Source: Beijerinckia mobilis
GTDB taxonomy: Bacteria > Pseudomonadota > Alphaproteobacteria > Rhizobiales > Beijerinckiaceae
DNA length: 64,000 nucleotides
NCBI RefSeq assembly: GCF_000745425.1
Contig: NZ_KN050689.1
Location: 26,465-90,464 of the forward strand
Reading direction: 5' to 3'
Below the pieces are notes generated by a model. That model saw only the letters and a program-made list of their open reading frames with translations, made no database searches and was not told the origin of the DNA. Shown one piece after another: positions 38,582-48,088 of the stretch; positions within the stretch are counted from its first letter, which is position 1, and every line of letters starts with the position of its first letter. The position numbers and the translations under genes are program-made.

Positions 38582-40279
38582 ATGAGTGCACGAATGCGTA
38601 TAAAATCTATATATGCAAAAAATTATCGTACCATTGAAGACCTGACTATAAACTTCTCATCAGGATTTTGTACCATATCTGGTCGCAATAACGCCGGAAA
38701 ATCCTGCATAATTAGATTGTTGTCTAAGCTGTTTCAGCCCGAACCGTCATTACCGTGGATTACCAATAATACATTTGACTACAAACAAGACAAAACACAA
38801 TGGATCAGGAGCAACGATCCAATTACAATAACTTATCAAGTTGAACTAACAAAACTTGAAGATCCTGCATTGATTTCATTTATAGAAAAGATTGCTTCTG
38901 TGCCAATCGATGCTGGCGAGGTACCTTTACAAATCCAATACACGATAAGGGAGGGCGATGCACAAAGCATCAATATTCAAATTGACAACAAACCGATCGA
39001 CGATCAAGCAGCAAAAGAAATCGATAAAAAAATAAAAGATTCAAATTTATTATTTCTATATAATTCTACTTCAGCAAATGAAGAGATTTATTTTGGTCAT
39101 AACAGAATCCGTCAATTCTATGACTTTATGATATCAACCGATGAAAAGAAGATAATAATCGATGCCCAGAAGACAATAGAATTAAAAATGAAAAAATTGG
39201 CGAAAGAGCATACAAAGATACTCAGTGATATACTTGGACGACTCAGTGAAAAATATAACGTCGAAGCCTCTCCGCTCGAAGGATTTGCGATGAGACGCAT
39301 GCCTGTTGGCATAAATCTGAAAGACAAAAATGTTGATATACCATTGAATGACTGGGGCAGTGGAACACAAAATAGAACACACATACTTATGGCAATATTG
39401 CAAGCTAACAGAATAAAAACATCTTGTGCGATAGATGAAAAAATAACTCCCTTTGTTGTCATAGAAGAACCTGAAAGCTTCCTGCACCCCTCAGCACAGG
39501 CTGAATTTGGAAGAATGCTGAGAACTCTTTCCGCGGAGTTCGGAATACAACTTATTGTAACAACACACAGCCCGTATATGCTTAATCAGGAAGAACCAAC
39601 GGCCAATATATTATTGACACGGAATACTAGCCGTAAAAAAAATCTAGGAGAAACAACTCTTGTTGAAGTAAGTGGCGATAACTGGATGGCTCCGTTTGCT
39701 GACCATCTAGGAATTGATGCAAAAGAATTTAATTGTTTAAAATCCATATTTTCTGCCGCACAATCAAAAACATTGTTGGTTGAGGGTGAATTGGACGTTG
39801 CATACTTCGAGAGGTTTAAAACAGGAGATTTAGATTGCGAGAAGCTTGATAACGGCATTGAAATAGTATCCTATGGAGGCAAGGATACTCTAAAAAATAC
39901 GGTCTTGATGCAATTTATCTTGAGAAGATTTGATAAAGTATTTTTGAGTTATGATTTAGATGCACACACCGAATTGAAGAGCTCTCTTGAAAAGCTTTCC
40001 TTAATACACCTACAAGATTTTGCGCCTGTAGGAGCAGAACAGTCAGGCAAAAATTGCATAGAGGGGATACTCCCCGAGAGGATACTTTCTACCGTAAACG
40101 GCCGAGAAACAGATCTAGTTATGCAGTTAGGTAGCGATGCCACCAACAAGAAAAAAGCGAAAGCAACCTTAAAAAAGAAATACCTAGAAGAATTTCTAAG
40201 AAATAATAACTACTCAAAAGAGGAATTAAAGGAATTCAGTAAGATTATTAAAATAATAAATAAAAAAATGCATTGTTGA
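38582..40279 (+). CDS. OLD / GajA-like ATPase-TOPRIM nuclease (orphan, AT-rich)
   Basis: A 565-residue protein. The ABC-type ATPase half has Walker A GRNNAGKS (34-41), an ABC-signature-like WGSGTQNR near 258, Walker B VVIEEPESFLHP (about 291-303) and the H-loop VTTHSPY (about 326). The TOPRIM half has LLVEGELDVAYF (about 397-409) and LSYDLDAH (about 454-461), the metal-binding acids of OLD nucleases. OLD and GajA proteins act against phages. The gene is strikingly AT-rich with A/T-ending codons, unlike all neighbours, so it was probably acquired. No GajB-like helicase or reverse transcriptase is adjacent. The frame is open from 38516, but that ATG lies inside the cysNC terminator; ATG at 38582 or 38594 is preferred, without a strong ribosome site. 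Confidence 0.85.
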   Translation: MSARMRIKSIYAKNYRTIEDLTINFSSGFCTISGRNNAGKSCIIRLLSKLFQPEPSLPWITNNTFDYKQDKTQWIRSNDPITITYQVELTKLEDPALISFIEKIASVPIDAGEVPLQIQYTIREGDAQSINIQIDNKPIDDQAAKEIDKKIKDSNLLFLYNSTSANEEIYFGHNRIRQFYDFMISTDEKKIIIDAQKTIELKMKKLAKEHTKILSDILGRLSEKYNVEASPLEGFAMRRMPVGINLKDKNVDIPLNDWGSGTQNRTHILMAILQANRIKTSCAIDEKITPFVVIEEPESFLHPSAQAEFGRMLRTLSAEFGIQLIVTTHSPYMLNQEEPTANILLTRNTSRKKNLGETTLVEVSGDNWMAPFADHLGIDAKEFNCLKSIFSAAQSKTLLVEGELDVAYFERFKTGDLDCEKLDNGIEIVSYGGKDTLKNTVLMQFILRRFDKVFLSYDLDAHTELKSSLEKLSLIHLQDFAPVGAEQSGKNCIEGILPERILSTVNGRETDLVMQLGSDATNKKKAKATLKKKYLEEFLRNNNYSKEELKEFSKIIKIINKKMHC

Positions 40280-40341
40280 AATCTATGCTATCTCTGCGCA
40301 GTCGTAGATCTTGAAACAATTGCCGGACAGCGACTTTTCGT

Positions 40342-40824
40342 ATGCTGAAACATCTGATTTCGCCGCTCGCTCCGCCCGCCGACGGGCGCCAATCGGAAAC
40401 CGCCCTCATGGTCGCGCGCGGCACGCGGCGGCTCATGCACTCCTTGCGTTTTTCCACAGTGGCGGAACTGCCGCTGCTCTCCGGCCGCCGCGCCGATCTC
40501 GTGGCGCTCTCCGAGACGGGGGCGATCCATATCATCGAGATCAAATCCTCGATCGCTGATTTTCGCGCCGACCAGAAATGGCAGGATTATCGCGCCCATT
40601 GCGACCGTCTCTCTTTCGCCATTCCGCCGGATATGCCCGCCGAGATCATGCCTCAGGATGCCGGGCTGATCATCGCCGACGCCTTTGGCGCGATGATCCT
40701 GCGCGACGCACCCGACCATAAAATGGCCCCCGCAACCCGCCGCGCCATGCTGCTGCGCTTCGCCCATGCGGCGGCGCGCAGGCTGCACGGACTCAGCGAT
40801 CCCGATCTTGATGCCGGCGCCTGA
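40342..40824 (+). CDS. mmcB: MmcB-family DNA repair nuclease
   Basis: A 160-residue PD-(D/E)XK-fold protein. Catalytic residues are Asp52 (RADLVAL) and Glu66, Lys68 in HIIEIKSS, followed by FRADQKWQDYRAHCDRLSFAI. In Caulobacter, MmcB belongs to the mitomycin C and LexA-linked repair set. GC content returns to the chromosomal level right after the AT-rich OLD gene, so the acquired segment ends before 40342. No strong ribosome site is visible in the AT-rich leader. It converges with the RluA-type gene downstream. Confidence 0.9.
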   Translation: MLKHLISPLAPPADGRQSETALMVARGTRRLMHSLRFSTVAELPLLSGRRADLVALSETGAIHIIEIKSSIADFRADQKWQDYRAHCDRLSFAIPPDMPAEIMPQDAGLIIADAFGAMILRDAPDHKMAPATRRAMLLRFAHAAARRLHGLSDPDLDAGA

Positions 40825-40833
40825 TTGTCACGA

Positions 40834-41601
40834 TCAGGAGGCGGGGGTGACAGCCTCGCCTAATGCCCCAAGCGCCGCCGCCATATGCTCCGGCACGGGT
40901 GCCTCGACCTGGATCAGCGGCTTGTTCTTGTAGAGTGGAATCTCGATGGCGCGCGCATGGAGATGCAGCGGCACAACACCATTACGGCCGGTGCCATAGA
41001 TCGGATCGCCGAGGATCGGAAAACCCACGGCCGCGCAATGCACCCGCAATTGATGCGTGCGGCCGGTGAGCGGCGTCAACGCCAGCAGGCTTTTTCCTTC
41101 GGCGCTTGCCAGCACCCGCCAGCGCGTCTGCGACGGCGCGCCTGCGGGATCGACCTTCATCCACCATCCGCGCTCGGCGTCGCGTCGGCCAAGCGGCAGA
41201 TCGATCAGACCTTCCGCCTCGGCCGGGCCACCCTCAACCACCGCCCAATAAGTTTTGGCGATCTTTCCTTGTTTGAACAGGAGCGCCAGCTTTTCCAGGG
41301 CCTTGTGATGGCGGCCGAGCACCAGACAGCCGGAAGTGTCGCGATCGAGCCGATGCGCCAGCGCCGGACGGCGCGGCAGGCCGAAACGCAGGGCGTCGAA
41401 AAAGGCTTCGAGATTTTCGCTGCCCTTTCCTTCCCTGGCGGCACTGGCGCTTTGCGGCCCCCGATGCACGGGAATACCAGCCGGCTTGTCGATCACCAGC
41501 ATCAAAGCATCGCGGTAGAGGAGCCGCGCCTCAATATCGCGGCCATGCCAGATCGGCTCGCTGAAGACCATATCCCCTGAGGCGCTTTCCGATCCGTTCA
41601 C
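40834..41601 (-). CDS. RluA-family pseudouridine synthase
   Basis: A 255-residue RNA pseudouridine synthase of the RluA branch without an S4 domain. Catalytic Asp in ALAHRLDRDTSGCLVLG, with KTYWAVVEGGP and LTGRTHQLRVHCAAVGFPILGDPIYG as following family blocks. Whether it acts on rRNA or tRNA cannot be told from sequence. The start overlaps the cobB stop by four bases, implying translational coupling. Confidence 0.92.
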   Translation of the reverse strand: MNGSESASGDMVFSEPIWHGRDIEARLLYRDALMLVIDKPAGIPVHRGPQSASAAREGKGSENLEAFFDALRFGLPRRPALAHRLDRDTSGCLVLGRHHKALEKLALLFKQGKIAKTYWAVVEGGPAEAEGLIDLPLGRRDAERGWWMKVDPAGAPSQTRWRVLASAEGKSLLALTPLTGRTHQLRVHCAAVGFPILGDPIYGTGRNGVVPLHLHARAIEIPLYKNKPLIQVEAPVPEHMAAALGALGEAVTPAS

Positions 41602-42989
41602 GAAGCCTCCACAGAAAAAGCCGGGGCGAGAAGATGAAAGAAAGTGCCGCTGACTGGTCCGCGCCGCCCGCCTGAATGTGCGGCGCCGCCCTGCGCATCT
41701 TTCACTTGCGCGAAGGGCGCATCATCGCCCGGTTGCGTCACGGTCGCATAATGAAATTCATGGCCACGCAACAGGCTACCCGCCCGGCCAAGCGGACCCT
41801 CACGATCGAGAAGCGCGGTGCGGTAGCCGAGATGCAGACGCCGCTTCTCAAAGCTGCAGCCATGACTGAGCAGACCCGCCATGCGATGTGTGGTGCCCGC
41901 CGCGTCGGTGAGGCTCTCGCCCAGCACCATATAGCCCCCGCATTCGCCATGAATCCCTTTTGCATCGCCTTCCATCGCGAAACGGGAGAGACCCGCCAGA
42001 AACGCCGATGCGGCGGCGATGCGGCCGGCATGAAATTCGGGATAGCCGCCGGGCAGCCAGCAGAAATCGCACGCCTGCGGCGGCGCTTCATCGGCAAGCG
42101 GCGAGAAGAAGCTGAATTCCGCGCCGGCCTGACGCCAACCGAGCAGGACATGCGGATAAAGAAAGGAAAAAGCCGCATCACGCGCAATGGCGATCCTCTG
42201 CCCCGGCGGCGCCAGCATGCGTGGCTCCAAAACCATATCGTCCGGCGCCGATCGCGCCAGATCGCAAAGGGCGGCGAGATCGACATTCGCAGCAATGAAA
42301 TCCGCCAGGATCTCAAGTTTCGCGTCGAGATTTTCAGTTTCGCTCGCCTGCACCAGGCCGAGATGGCGCTCCGGCCAAGACATGGCCGCATCGCGCGGCA
42401 GGCTGCCGAGCACCGGAATGTCGAGCTCTTCGATCGCCCCCGCGATGAGGCGGCGATGGCGCTCGCTCGCCACATTGTTCAGGATGATGCCGCCGATGCG
42501 GATGCGCGGATCATAGGTGCGGCATCCTTGCGCAATGGCGGCTGCCGTCTGAGCCTGTCCCTTGACATCGAGCACGAGCAAGACCGGCCAGCCGAACAAA
42601 GCCGCGAGATCGGCGCTCGCCCCGCTCTCACCGGAGGGCGCGGCAATGCCATCGAAGAGGCCCATCGAGCCTTCACAGAGGACCAGAGCGTCATCGGAGC
42701 CCGCAGCGCGCGCCAGCGCCGCGAGCAAGGCCGCAGGCATAGCGTAACTATCGAGATTGTAGCTCGCGCGGCCCGTCGCCGCCTCATGCAATGCAGGATC
42801 GATATAATCAGGCCCGTTCTTCGCCCCCGCGACGAGAACACCCATCCGGCGCAGGGCGCGCATCAGCCCGAGCGTGAGCATGGTCTTGCCGCTGCCGGAA
42901 CGTGGTGCGGCAATGACGAGGCCCTGCGGAAAATGATGCTGCTTCACTTTTCCTTCTCCGCACTCTCGCATACGCACTGCCCGCCGCAT
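41598..42989 (-). CDS. cobB: Cobyrinate a,c-diamide synthase
   Basis: Amidates cobyrinic acid (or its hydrogenobyrinic analogue) at a and c, using glutamine and ATP; about 463 residues. N-terminal P-loop GSGKTMLTLGLMRAL, the ligand block KNGPDYIDPALHEAA, CEGSMGLFDG, then the C-terminal GATase domain with CWLPGGYPEFHAGRIA and the nucleophile Cys in HGECGGYMVLG. The start may be MRECGEGKVK, 6 codons in. It diverges from cbiD and overlaps the RluA-type gene. Confidence 0.94.
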   Translation of the reverse strand: MRRAVRMRECGEGKVKQHHFPQGLVIAAPRSGSGKTMLTLGLMRALRRMGVLVAGAKNGPDYIDPALHEAATGRASYNLDSYAMPAALLAALARAAGSDDALVLCEGSMGLFDGIAAPSGESGASADLAALFGWPVLLVLDVKGQAQTAAAIAQGCRTYDPRIRIGGIILNNVASERHRRLIAGAIEELDIPVLGSLPRDAAMSWPERHLGLVQASETENLDAKLEILADFIAANVDLAALCDLARSAPDDMVLEPRMLAPPGQRIAIARDAAFSFLYPHVLLGWRQAGAEFSFFSPLADEAPPQACDFCWLPGGYPEFHAGRIAAASAFLAGLSRFAMEGDAKGIHGECGGYMVLGESLTDAAGTTHRMAGLLSHGCSFEKRRLHLGYRTALLDREGPLGRAGSLLRGHEFHYATVTQPGDDAPFAQVKDAQGGAAHSGGRRGPVSGTFFHLLAPAFSVEAS

Positions 42990-43093
42990 CGCGATAGCAT
43001 CTTTCCAATTCGGATCAAAACCATTGAAAAAGCATTCGATCTATTGAAAGGGAGCGGGTGCGGGCAGTCGCGGATGGAAAGCAAAGGAAGAGG

Positions 43094-44320
43094 ATGGGCG
43101 AGCGGGACGAAGCCTCTCCACGAAGCAAGGCCCTGGCCGGCGCGCCGCAATCCGGCGCGGCTGGGCATTCCCTTGATGGGCATTCCCTTGGCCAGGCCAC
43201 GTCCTCAAGTGGGGAGACGAGCGCGCCCTCGCCCAACCCACCCTTGCGCAAGGGATGGACCACCGGCGCCTGCGCGGCGGCGGCCAGTCGCGCCGCCTAT
43301 GAGGCTTTGTTGACCGGCCATTTTCCCGATCCGGTGACCATTCGCCTGCCGGGCGGCCAGACGCCGGCCTTTTCCCTCGCCTTCGAACAGCGGGAAGCAG
43401 ATTCCGCCTCGGCCGGCATCGTCAAGGATGCCGGCGATGATCCCGACGTCACCCACGGCGCGCTGATCATCGCCCGCGTGCGGCGGGGCGCGGCTGGGTC
43501 CGGCATCACTTTCCGGGCTGGTGACGGCGTCGGTACGATCACCCGGGCGGGTCTGCCGCTGCCACCCGGCGAACCGGCGATCAATCCAATGCCGCGCGCC
43601 ATGATCCACACGGCGCTCGCGGAGGCCGGTCAACGCTTCGGCGAGCCCGAAAACCCCGACATAGAAGTGGAAATCAGCGTACCGGATGGCGCACGCCTCG
43701 CTTTGCAGACGTTGAACGGACGCCTCGGCATCATCGGTGGGCTCTCCATTCTGGGAACGACCGGCATTGTCGTTCCTTTCTCATGCTCCGCCTGGATCGA
43801 CAGCATTCATCGCGGCATCGATGTCGCTCGCGCGGCGGGCCTCCCCCATATTGCCGGGGCAACCGGCAAGACATCCGAAGATGCCATCCGCCGGATCGAC
43901 GGCCTGCCCGAAATGGCTCTGATCGAAATGGGTGATTTCGTCGGCGGCCTGCTCAAATATCTCCGCCGCCATCCGGTGCCCCGCGTAACCATCGCCGGCG
44001 GCTTCGCCAAGCTGACCAAACTCGGTCAGGGCCTTCTCGATCTCCATTCGCGCCGGGGCAGCGTCGATCTCGCCTGGCTCGCCGCGCAACCTCCCGGCGC
44101 AGGCGAAACATTGCGCGAGGCGATCCGTAAAGCCAATAGCGCCAAGGAGGCTTTCGAGATCGCGCGGCAGGACGGCATTGATCTCGCTCTGCCTGTCGCC
44201 GAAGCCGCCTGGCAGACGGCGGCGAAAGTTCTCGCCGGCACACCGACCGTGCTCGATATTGCGCTCTTCGACCGGGACGGCGGCTTGCTGGCGCGAACCT
44301 CGCCACGCCCGGCACGGTGA
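43094..44320 (+). CDS. cbiD: Cobalt-precorrin-5B C1-methyltransferase
   Basis: Corrin-ring methylation and deacylation enzyme of the cobalamin pathway, 408 residues from the ATG at 43094 (GGAAGAGG upstream). The family start LRKGWTTGACAAAASRAAYEALL comes after a 50-residue low-complexity lead (Gly/Ser/Ala-rich, with a repeated HSLDGHSLG), longer than usual. Other blocks: NPMPRAMIHTALAEAG, GRLGIIGGLSILGTTGIVVPFSCSAWIDSI, GDFVGGLLKYL and IAGGFAKLTKLGQGLLDLHS. CbiD is best known from the anaerobic route but is also found in alphaproteobacteria with mixed cob/cbi sets. Confidence 0.93.
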   Translation: MGERDEASPRSKALAGAPQSGAAGHSLDGHSLGQATSSSGETSAPSPNPPLRKGWTTGACAAAASRAAYEALLTGHFPDPVTIRLPGGQTPAFSLAFEQREADSASAGIVKDAGDDPDVTHGALIIARVRRGAAGSGITFRAGDGVGTITRAGLPLPPGEPAINPMPRAMIHTALAEAGQRFGEPENPDIEVEISVPDGARLALQTLNGRLGIIGGLSILGTTGIVVPFSCSAWIDSIHRGIDVARAAGLPHIAGATGKTSEDAIRRIDGLPEMALIEMGDFVGGLLKYLRRHPVPRVTIAGGFAKLTKLGQGLLDLHSRRGSVDLAWLAAQPPGAGETLREAIRKANSAKEAFEIARQDGIDLALPVAEAAWQTAAKVLAGTPTVLDIALFDRDGGLLARTSPRPAR

Positions 44321-44804
44321 ATGCGGCGATCCCGCAAGGTGCGGTAACAAATGGCTTTCCGGCGACCACACCGCTAACGTAGCGACAGGCATGATTACGC
44401 CAGGATACAATTATTAAAATCGTAATCTTGCATGATAGAAAACATAAAATTCCACCAGCTATACATTCCTTCGTAGACAATTCAGCTACGTCACCCGGCT
44501 TTTTACATTCAGAGATATTATATCTGCGTCTTCAAACTTTAGGTCATGATTGTCAAATCGCGATGAATTCGGCTCTGCGTTACGCGGATTGATTGCGTTT
44601 TCCAATCGAAACATCGGCCTATCGACATATCGGCAATGTCCGCTCGGTAAAGTTCTTTCGGCCCGCCGCCACCCTGGGAGGGATGACACGGGAACGGATG
44701 ATGACGCACGTCGCGTATGCCGCGCGATAGTTCGGGACGCGACCGGAGCATTCTGCGCAGAGGTTTTCCGAATGAGAGGGCGGGTGCGATCGAAGGAGAC
44801 ATCG
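44321..44804. other. Intergenic region, partly AT-rich
   Basis: About 480 bases. Positions 44390-44540 are AT-rich with a short palindrome AGATATTATATCT at 44514-44526. The frame of the next gene is open through part of it but has no family match there. AAGGAGA at 44793-44799 serves the next start. Confidence 0.4.
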
Positions 44805-46412
44805 ATGCCTATTCCTCTCATCATGGATACGCCTCTCGCCCGCCGCTCATTTCTCTCGGGCACCGGGGCACTCGCAGCCGGTTTCATCTGCAAGCCGGCC
44901 ATCGGCGCCCCGCAAGTGACCGTCAATAGCGTACAGGATTTTCCCATCGATTCCGTCTCATCCCTGAAGCCGGAGGAAGCAGCAAAGCTGCTCGCGGCCT
45001 GCGCCAAAGCAACAGATAATCGAGCCGCCTTCCAGTCCGCTTTCACCGAAGCGCAGAAAGTCAGAGGCACCACCATCGTTGTACCGCCGGGCGTCCATTA
45101 CATCCGCGCTGGCGCGATACCCGCCCAGACTTTGCTCGCCTTCAAAGGCATGGTCCTCCAGCTCACAAAAGGCGCGACGCTTGTCTTCGACGGATGGGGT
45201 TGTCCGCTCTTCGCCGCAATCAACACGCGCGAAGTGACGATCGAGGGGGAAGGAACGATCGTCTATGCCGGAACCTATTTCGACTGGCATCGCGCCAACA
45301 CACAGCCGCAGAACGGCTCGGCCTACAAATTCGGCTATGGAGCGATCCTCAATTATTATGAATGGTGCGCCGCGATTGCCTGCTGCGGCACGGATACGGT
45401 GCGTATTTCCGATATCAGCATACGCGGCCTCAATTACTGGAACGAACTCTCCTACGGCATTTTCCTGCAGGGGCAAGCCGATCTCGTCTCGCGATCGCAT
45501 GATATCTGGGTCACCAATGTCAATTTCGACGATTTCTCACAAGGCATCGGCACACGCGGTATCGAGGCGAAGATCACTGGCTGCACTTTTGGCAGGGCCG
45601 GCAATGCCAGCAGCCACCCCTCCTACAAAATCGGCGATACACTCGTTCGCGCGGGACCGGGACCAGGCCATGCTCTATATCAGGGGCCGCTTTCGAATAA
45701 TTATTTTCCCTCCAGCCTGACGATTCACGGACTCGTCGACAAGGCCATCGTCAACCCGACCTATGATGTCTATGGCACCACCTGGGGCGGCCCTTCCGGA
45801 CATACATTCTCGCTCAAAGGGCTCTTCAGCTCGACGCTCAACGGTTGCACTTCGGCTCGGCAGATCGGCCTTCTCAATTTCTGCGCGCTCGACAATGTCA
45901 CGATGATCAGTAATACTTGGACCAATGATACCGGGCTCAATAATTTTGGTTATGGCGTCGTCATGGCTGTCAATGCCGACAATGCGGTCAATCGCAACGT
46001 CACCTTCAAGAACCTCAAGCTCCTGAGTACGGCGGATAATGACATCACCCTGCTCCAGCTCGGACAATTGTCGAGTGCCGAGAAAAATGTGAACATGGTG
46101 GTCGATGGTCTCTATGCGCGCAGAAGCTGCTATCCCCTAGATGGCGCACCCTGGGTCAATTATGTCGGCAAGGGCGGCAGTTTCACCGCCATCTATGACC
46201 AGACCGGCACGGCAAACAAGCCCAATGTCGCACTCCGCACCCAGGATACGAGCGATAATAGCTTCACCCTGAAGGCGACGGGCGGCAACAGCAAGATCCG
46301 CATCCTCAATCCCGATTACGGGACAAACAATCTATTCCAATGCGGATCAGGCTCGACCTATCTCAGCGACTACAAGCCCATGGGCCTCGCCAAGGGCAAT
46401 CAATTCAAATAA
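44805..46412 (+). CDS. Tat-exported parallel beta-helix (pectate lyase-like) protein
   Basis: A 535-residue exported protein. The signal ARRSFLSGTGALAAGFI is Tat-like, although the twin arginine is followed by Ser-Phe-Leu. The mature part opens with an Ala-rich helix (PEEAAKLLAACAKATDNRAAFQSA), then repeated short beta strands (TLVFDGWG, REVTIEGEGTIV, DTVRISDISIRGLN, HDIWVTNVNFDDF) characteristic of right-handed beta-helix carbohydrate-active or phage-tailspike folds. No catalytic Asp pair can be assigned, so enzymatic action is uncertain. ATG 44805 has AAGGAGA 5 bases upstream. No polysaccharide operon adjoins it. Confidence 0.75.
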   Translation: MPIPLIMDTPLARRSFLSGTGALAAGFICKPAIGAPQVTVNSVQDFPIDSVSSLKPEEAAKLLAACAKATDNRAAFQSAFTEAQKVRGTTIVVPPGVHYIRAGAIPAQTLLAFKGMVLQLTKGATLVFDGWGCPLFAAINTREVTIEGEGTIVYAGTYFDWHRANTQPQNGSAYKFGYGAILNYYEWCAAIACCGTDTVRISDISIRGLNYWNELSYGIFLQGQADLVSRSHDIWVTNVNFDDFSQGIGTRGIEAKITGCTFGRAGNASSHPSYKIGDTLVRAGPGPGHALYQGPLSNNYFPSSLTIHGLVDKAIVNPTYDVYGTTWGGPSGHTFSLKGLFSSTLNGCTSARQIGLLNFCALDNVTMISNTWTNDTGLNNFGYGVVMAVNADNAVNRNVTFKNLKLLSTADNDITLLQLGQLSSAEKNVNMVVDGLYARRSCYPLDGAPWVNYVGKGGSFTAIYDQTGTANKPNVALRTQDTSDNSFTLKATGGNSKIRILNPDYGTNNLFQCGSGSTYLSDYKPMGLAKGNQFK

Positions 46413-46509
46413 TGCGGCGTCGAGACGTCGAGGCCTTGTGGCACAGCGAACTTCCCATGTTTCCGAGCGGATCCATGAAAATACTCTCTTGTGAAAATGC
46501 CAGCGCGCG

Positions 46510-47862
46510 TCAAGCCTCTGGCAATCCCTCCGTGGCCCGGTCGAAGAACCGGTTGGGGGGACGCCGCAGGCCGAGATTCTCGCGGAGGGTCTTGCCTTCA
46601 TAAGCACGGCGGAACAGGCCGCGCCGTTGAAGCTCGGGAACGACGAGATTGACGAAATCATCGAGACCGTCGGGCACGGAAGAGAACATGACATTGAACC
46701 CATCGGCGGCTTCCGTATGCAGCCATTCCTCCATCTCATCGGCAATCGTCTCCGGCGTGCCGACGAAGCCCAGACCGGAATAGCCGCCGACACGCTGCGC
46801 CAATTGCCGGACCGTCAGTTTTTCACTCGCGGCGAGCTCTATGAGACGCTCCCGCGCGCTTTTGCTGGCATTGGTCTCGGGGATTTCAGGCAGCTGCCCA
46901 TCCGGATCGAAACGGCTCATATCCGTGCCGAGGGCGACCGAAAGAGAGGCGATCGCGCTATCGTAATGAACAAGGCTGTCGAGCTTCGCGCGTTTGGCAC
47001 GCGCATCCTCGATCGTTTCCCCGATGACGACGAAAGCGCCTGGCAAGACCTTGAGATCATCACGATCACGCCCGAGCTTGTCCATCCGGCTCTTCACATC
47101 GGCATAGAAGGCACGCGCGCCCGCAATATTGCCGCCAGCCGCGAAGATCATTTCGGCGGTCTCGGCGGCAAGCTGCCGCCCGGCATCCGAGGCACCCGCC
47201 TGGACGATGACAGGCCAACCCTGGATCGGCCGGGCGATATTGAGCGGCCCTCGAACATTCAGAAACTCGCCCTGGTGATCCAGCACATGCATTTTGTCCG
47301 GATCGAAATAGATGCCTGATTGAACATCCCGAATGAAGGCATCATCAGCAAAACTGTCCCAAAGCCCGGTTACGACATCGAAGAACTCGCGGGCGCGACG
47401 GTAGCGCGTCGCATGTTCGAGATGATCATCATAACCGAAATTATGCGCCTCCGCCGGATTGCCCGATGTCACAATGTTCCAGCCTGCGCGGCCACCACTG
47501 ATATGATCGAGCGAAGCGAATTTCCGCGCAATATGATAAGGCTCATTGTAAGTCGTCGAAGCCGTGGCGATGAGCCCGATATGCTGTGTGACAACGGCAA
47601 GTGCCGGTAGCAGAGTCAATGGATCGAAAGAGGTGACAGTGGCACTGCGCTTCAAAGCCTCGATCGGCATATTGAGCACGGCAAGATGATCCGCCATGAA
47701 GAATGCGTCGAAACAACCGCGTTCCAATGTCTGCGCAAAACGTTTCAGATGTTCGAAATTGAAATTGGCGTCAGGATAGGCGCCGGGGTAACGCCACCAG
47801 GCAGTATGAATGCTGATCGGGCGCATGAAAGCGCCAAGATGCAGACGGCGCTCACCAGCCAT
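46510..47862 (-). CDS. FMN-dependent LLM-class monooxygenase (NtaA/SnaA/DszA type)
   Basis: A 450-residue flavin monooxygenase of the bacterial luciferase-like superfamily. Blocks: HTAWWRYPGAYPDANFNFEHLKRFAQTLERGCFDAFFMADHL, FDPLTLLPALAVVTQHIGLIATASTTYNEPYHIARKFASLDHISGGRAGWNIVTS and PVIVQAGASDAGRQLAAETAEMIF are typical of the NtaA/DszA/SnaA subgroup, which oxidise sulfur compounds or chelators using reduced FMN. The FMN reductase partner is not adjacent. Substrate is unknown; sulfonate or alkyl-sulfur scavenging is a possible guess, not linked to the cys genes by position. Confidence 0.92.
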   Translation of the reverse strand: MAGERRLHLGAFMRPISIHTAWWRYPGAYPDANFNFEHLKRFAQTLERGCFDAFFMADHLAVLNMPIEALKRSATVTSFDPLTLLPALAVVTQHIGLIATASTTYNEPYHIARKFASLDHISGGRAGWNIVTSGNPAEAHNFGYDDHLEHATRYRRAREFFDVVTGLWDSFADDAFIRDVQSGIYFDPDKMHVLDHQGEFLNVRGPLNIARPIQGWPVIVQAGASDAGRQLAAETAEMIFAAGGNIAGARAFYADVKSRMDKLGRDRDDLKVLPGAFVVIGETIEDARAKRAKLDSLVHYDSAIASLSVALGTDMSRFDPDGQLPEIPETNASKSARERLIELAASEKLTVRQLAQRVGGYSGLGFVGTPETIADEMEEWLHTEAADGFNVMFSSVPDGLDDFVNLVVPELQRRGLFRRAYEGKTLRENLGLRRPPNRFFDRATEGLPEA

Positions 47863-48088
47863 AATGCCCCCTTCGTTTCCCTATTTCGTCTTCGGTCCGG
47901 CCGCGGCTCCCAAATCCATCATCGCCATTATCCCTGTTGGAAAGCGCGCTTCCAGGGCAAGACCACCCGAACCCTATCCCCATTATTCCGGTAGAAAAAA
48001 TCAATTAAGTGCGAAAGGTCTGCGATCGTGGAGAGCCGCGACCAATTCCATCCGGTTCGCGTCCAATTCGCGGCAACGCCATTTTGTT

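Noticed and set aside
38582..40279. Complete Gabija system (GajA + GajB)
   Set aside because: Only the GajA-like half is present; the next gene is mmcB, not a UvrD-type helicase.
42990..43093. Cobalamin riboswitch between cobB and cbiD
   Set aside because: The divergent gap is about 100 bases and no B12-box or aptamer pattern is visible.
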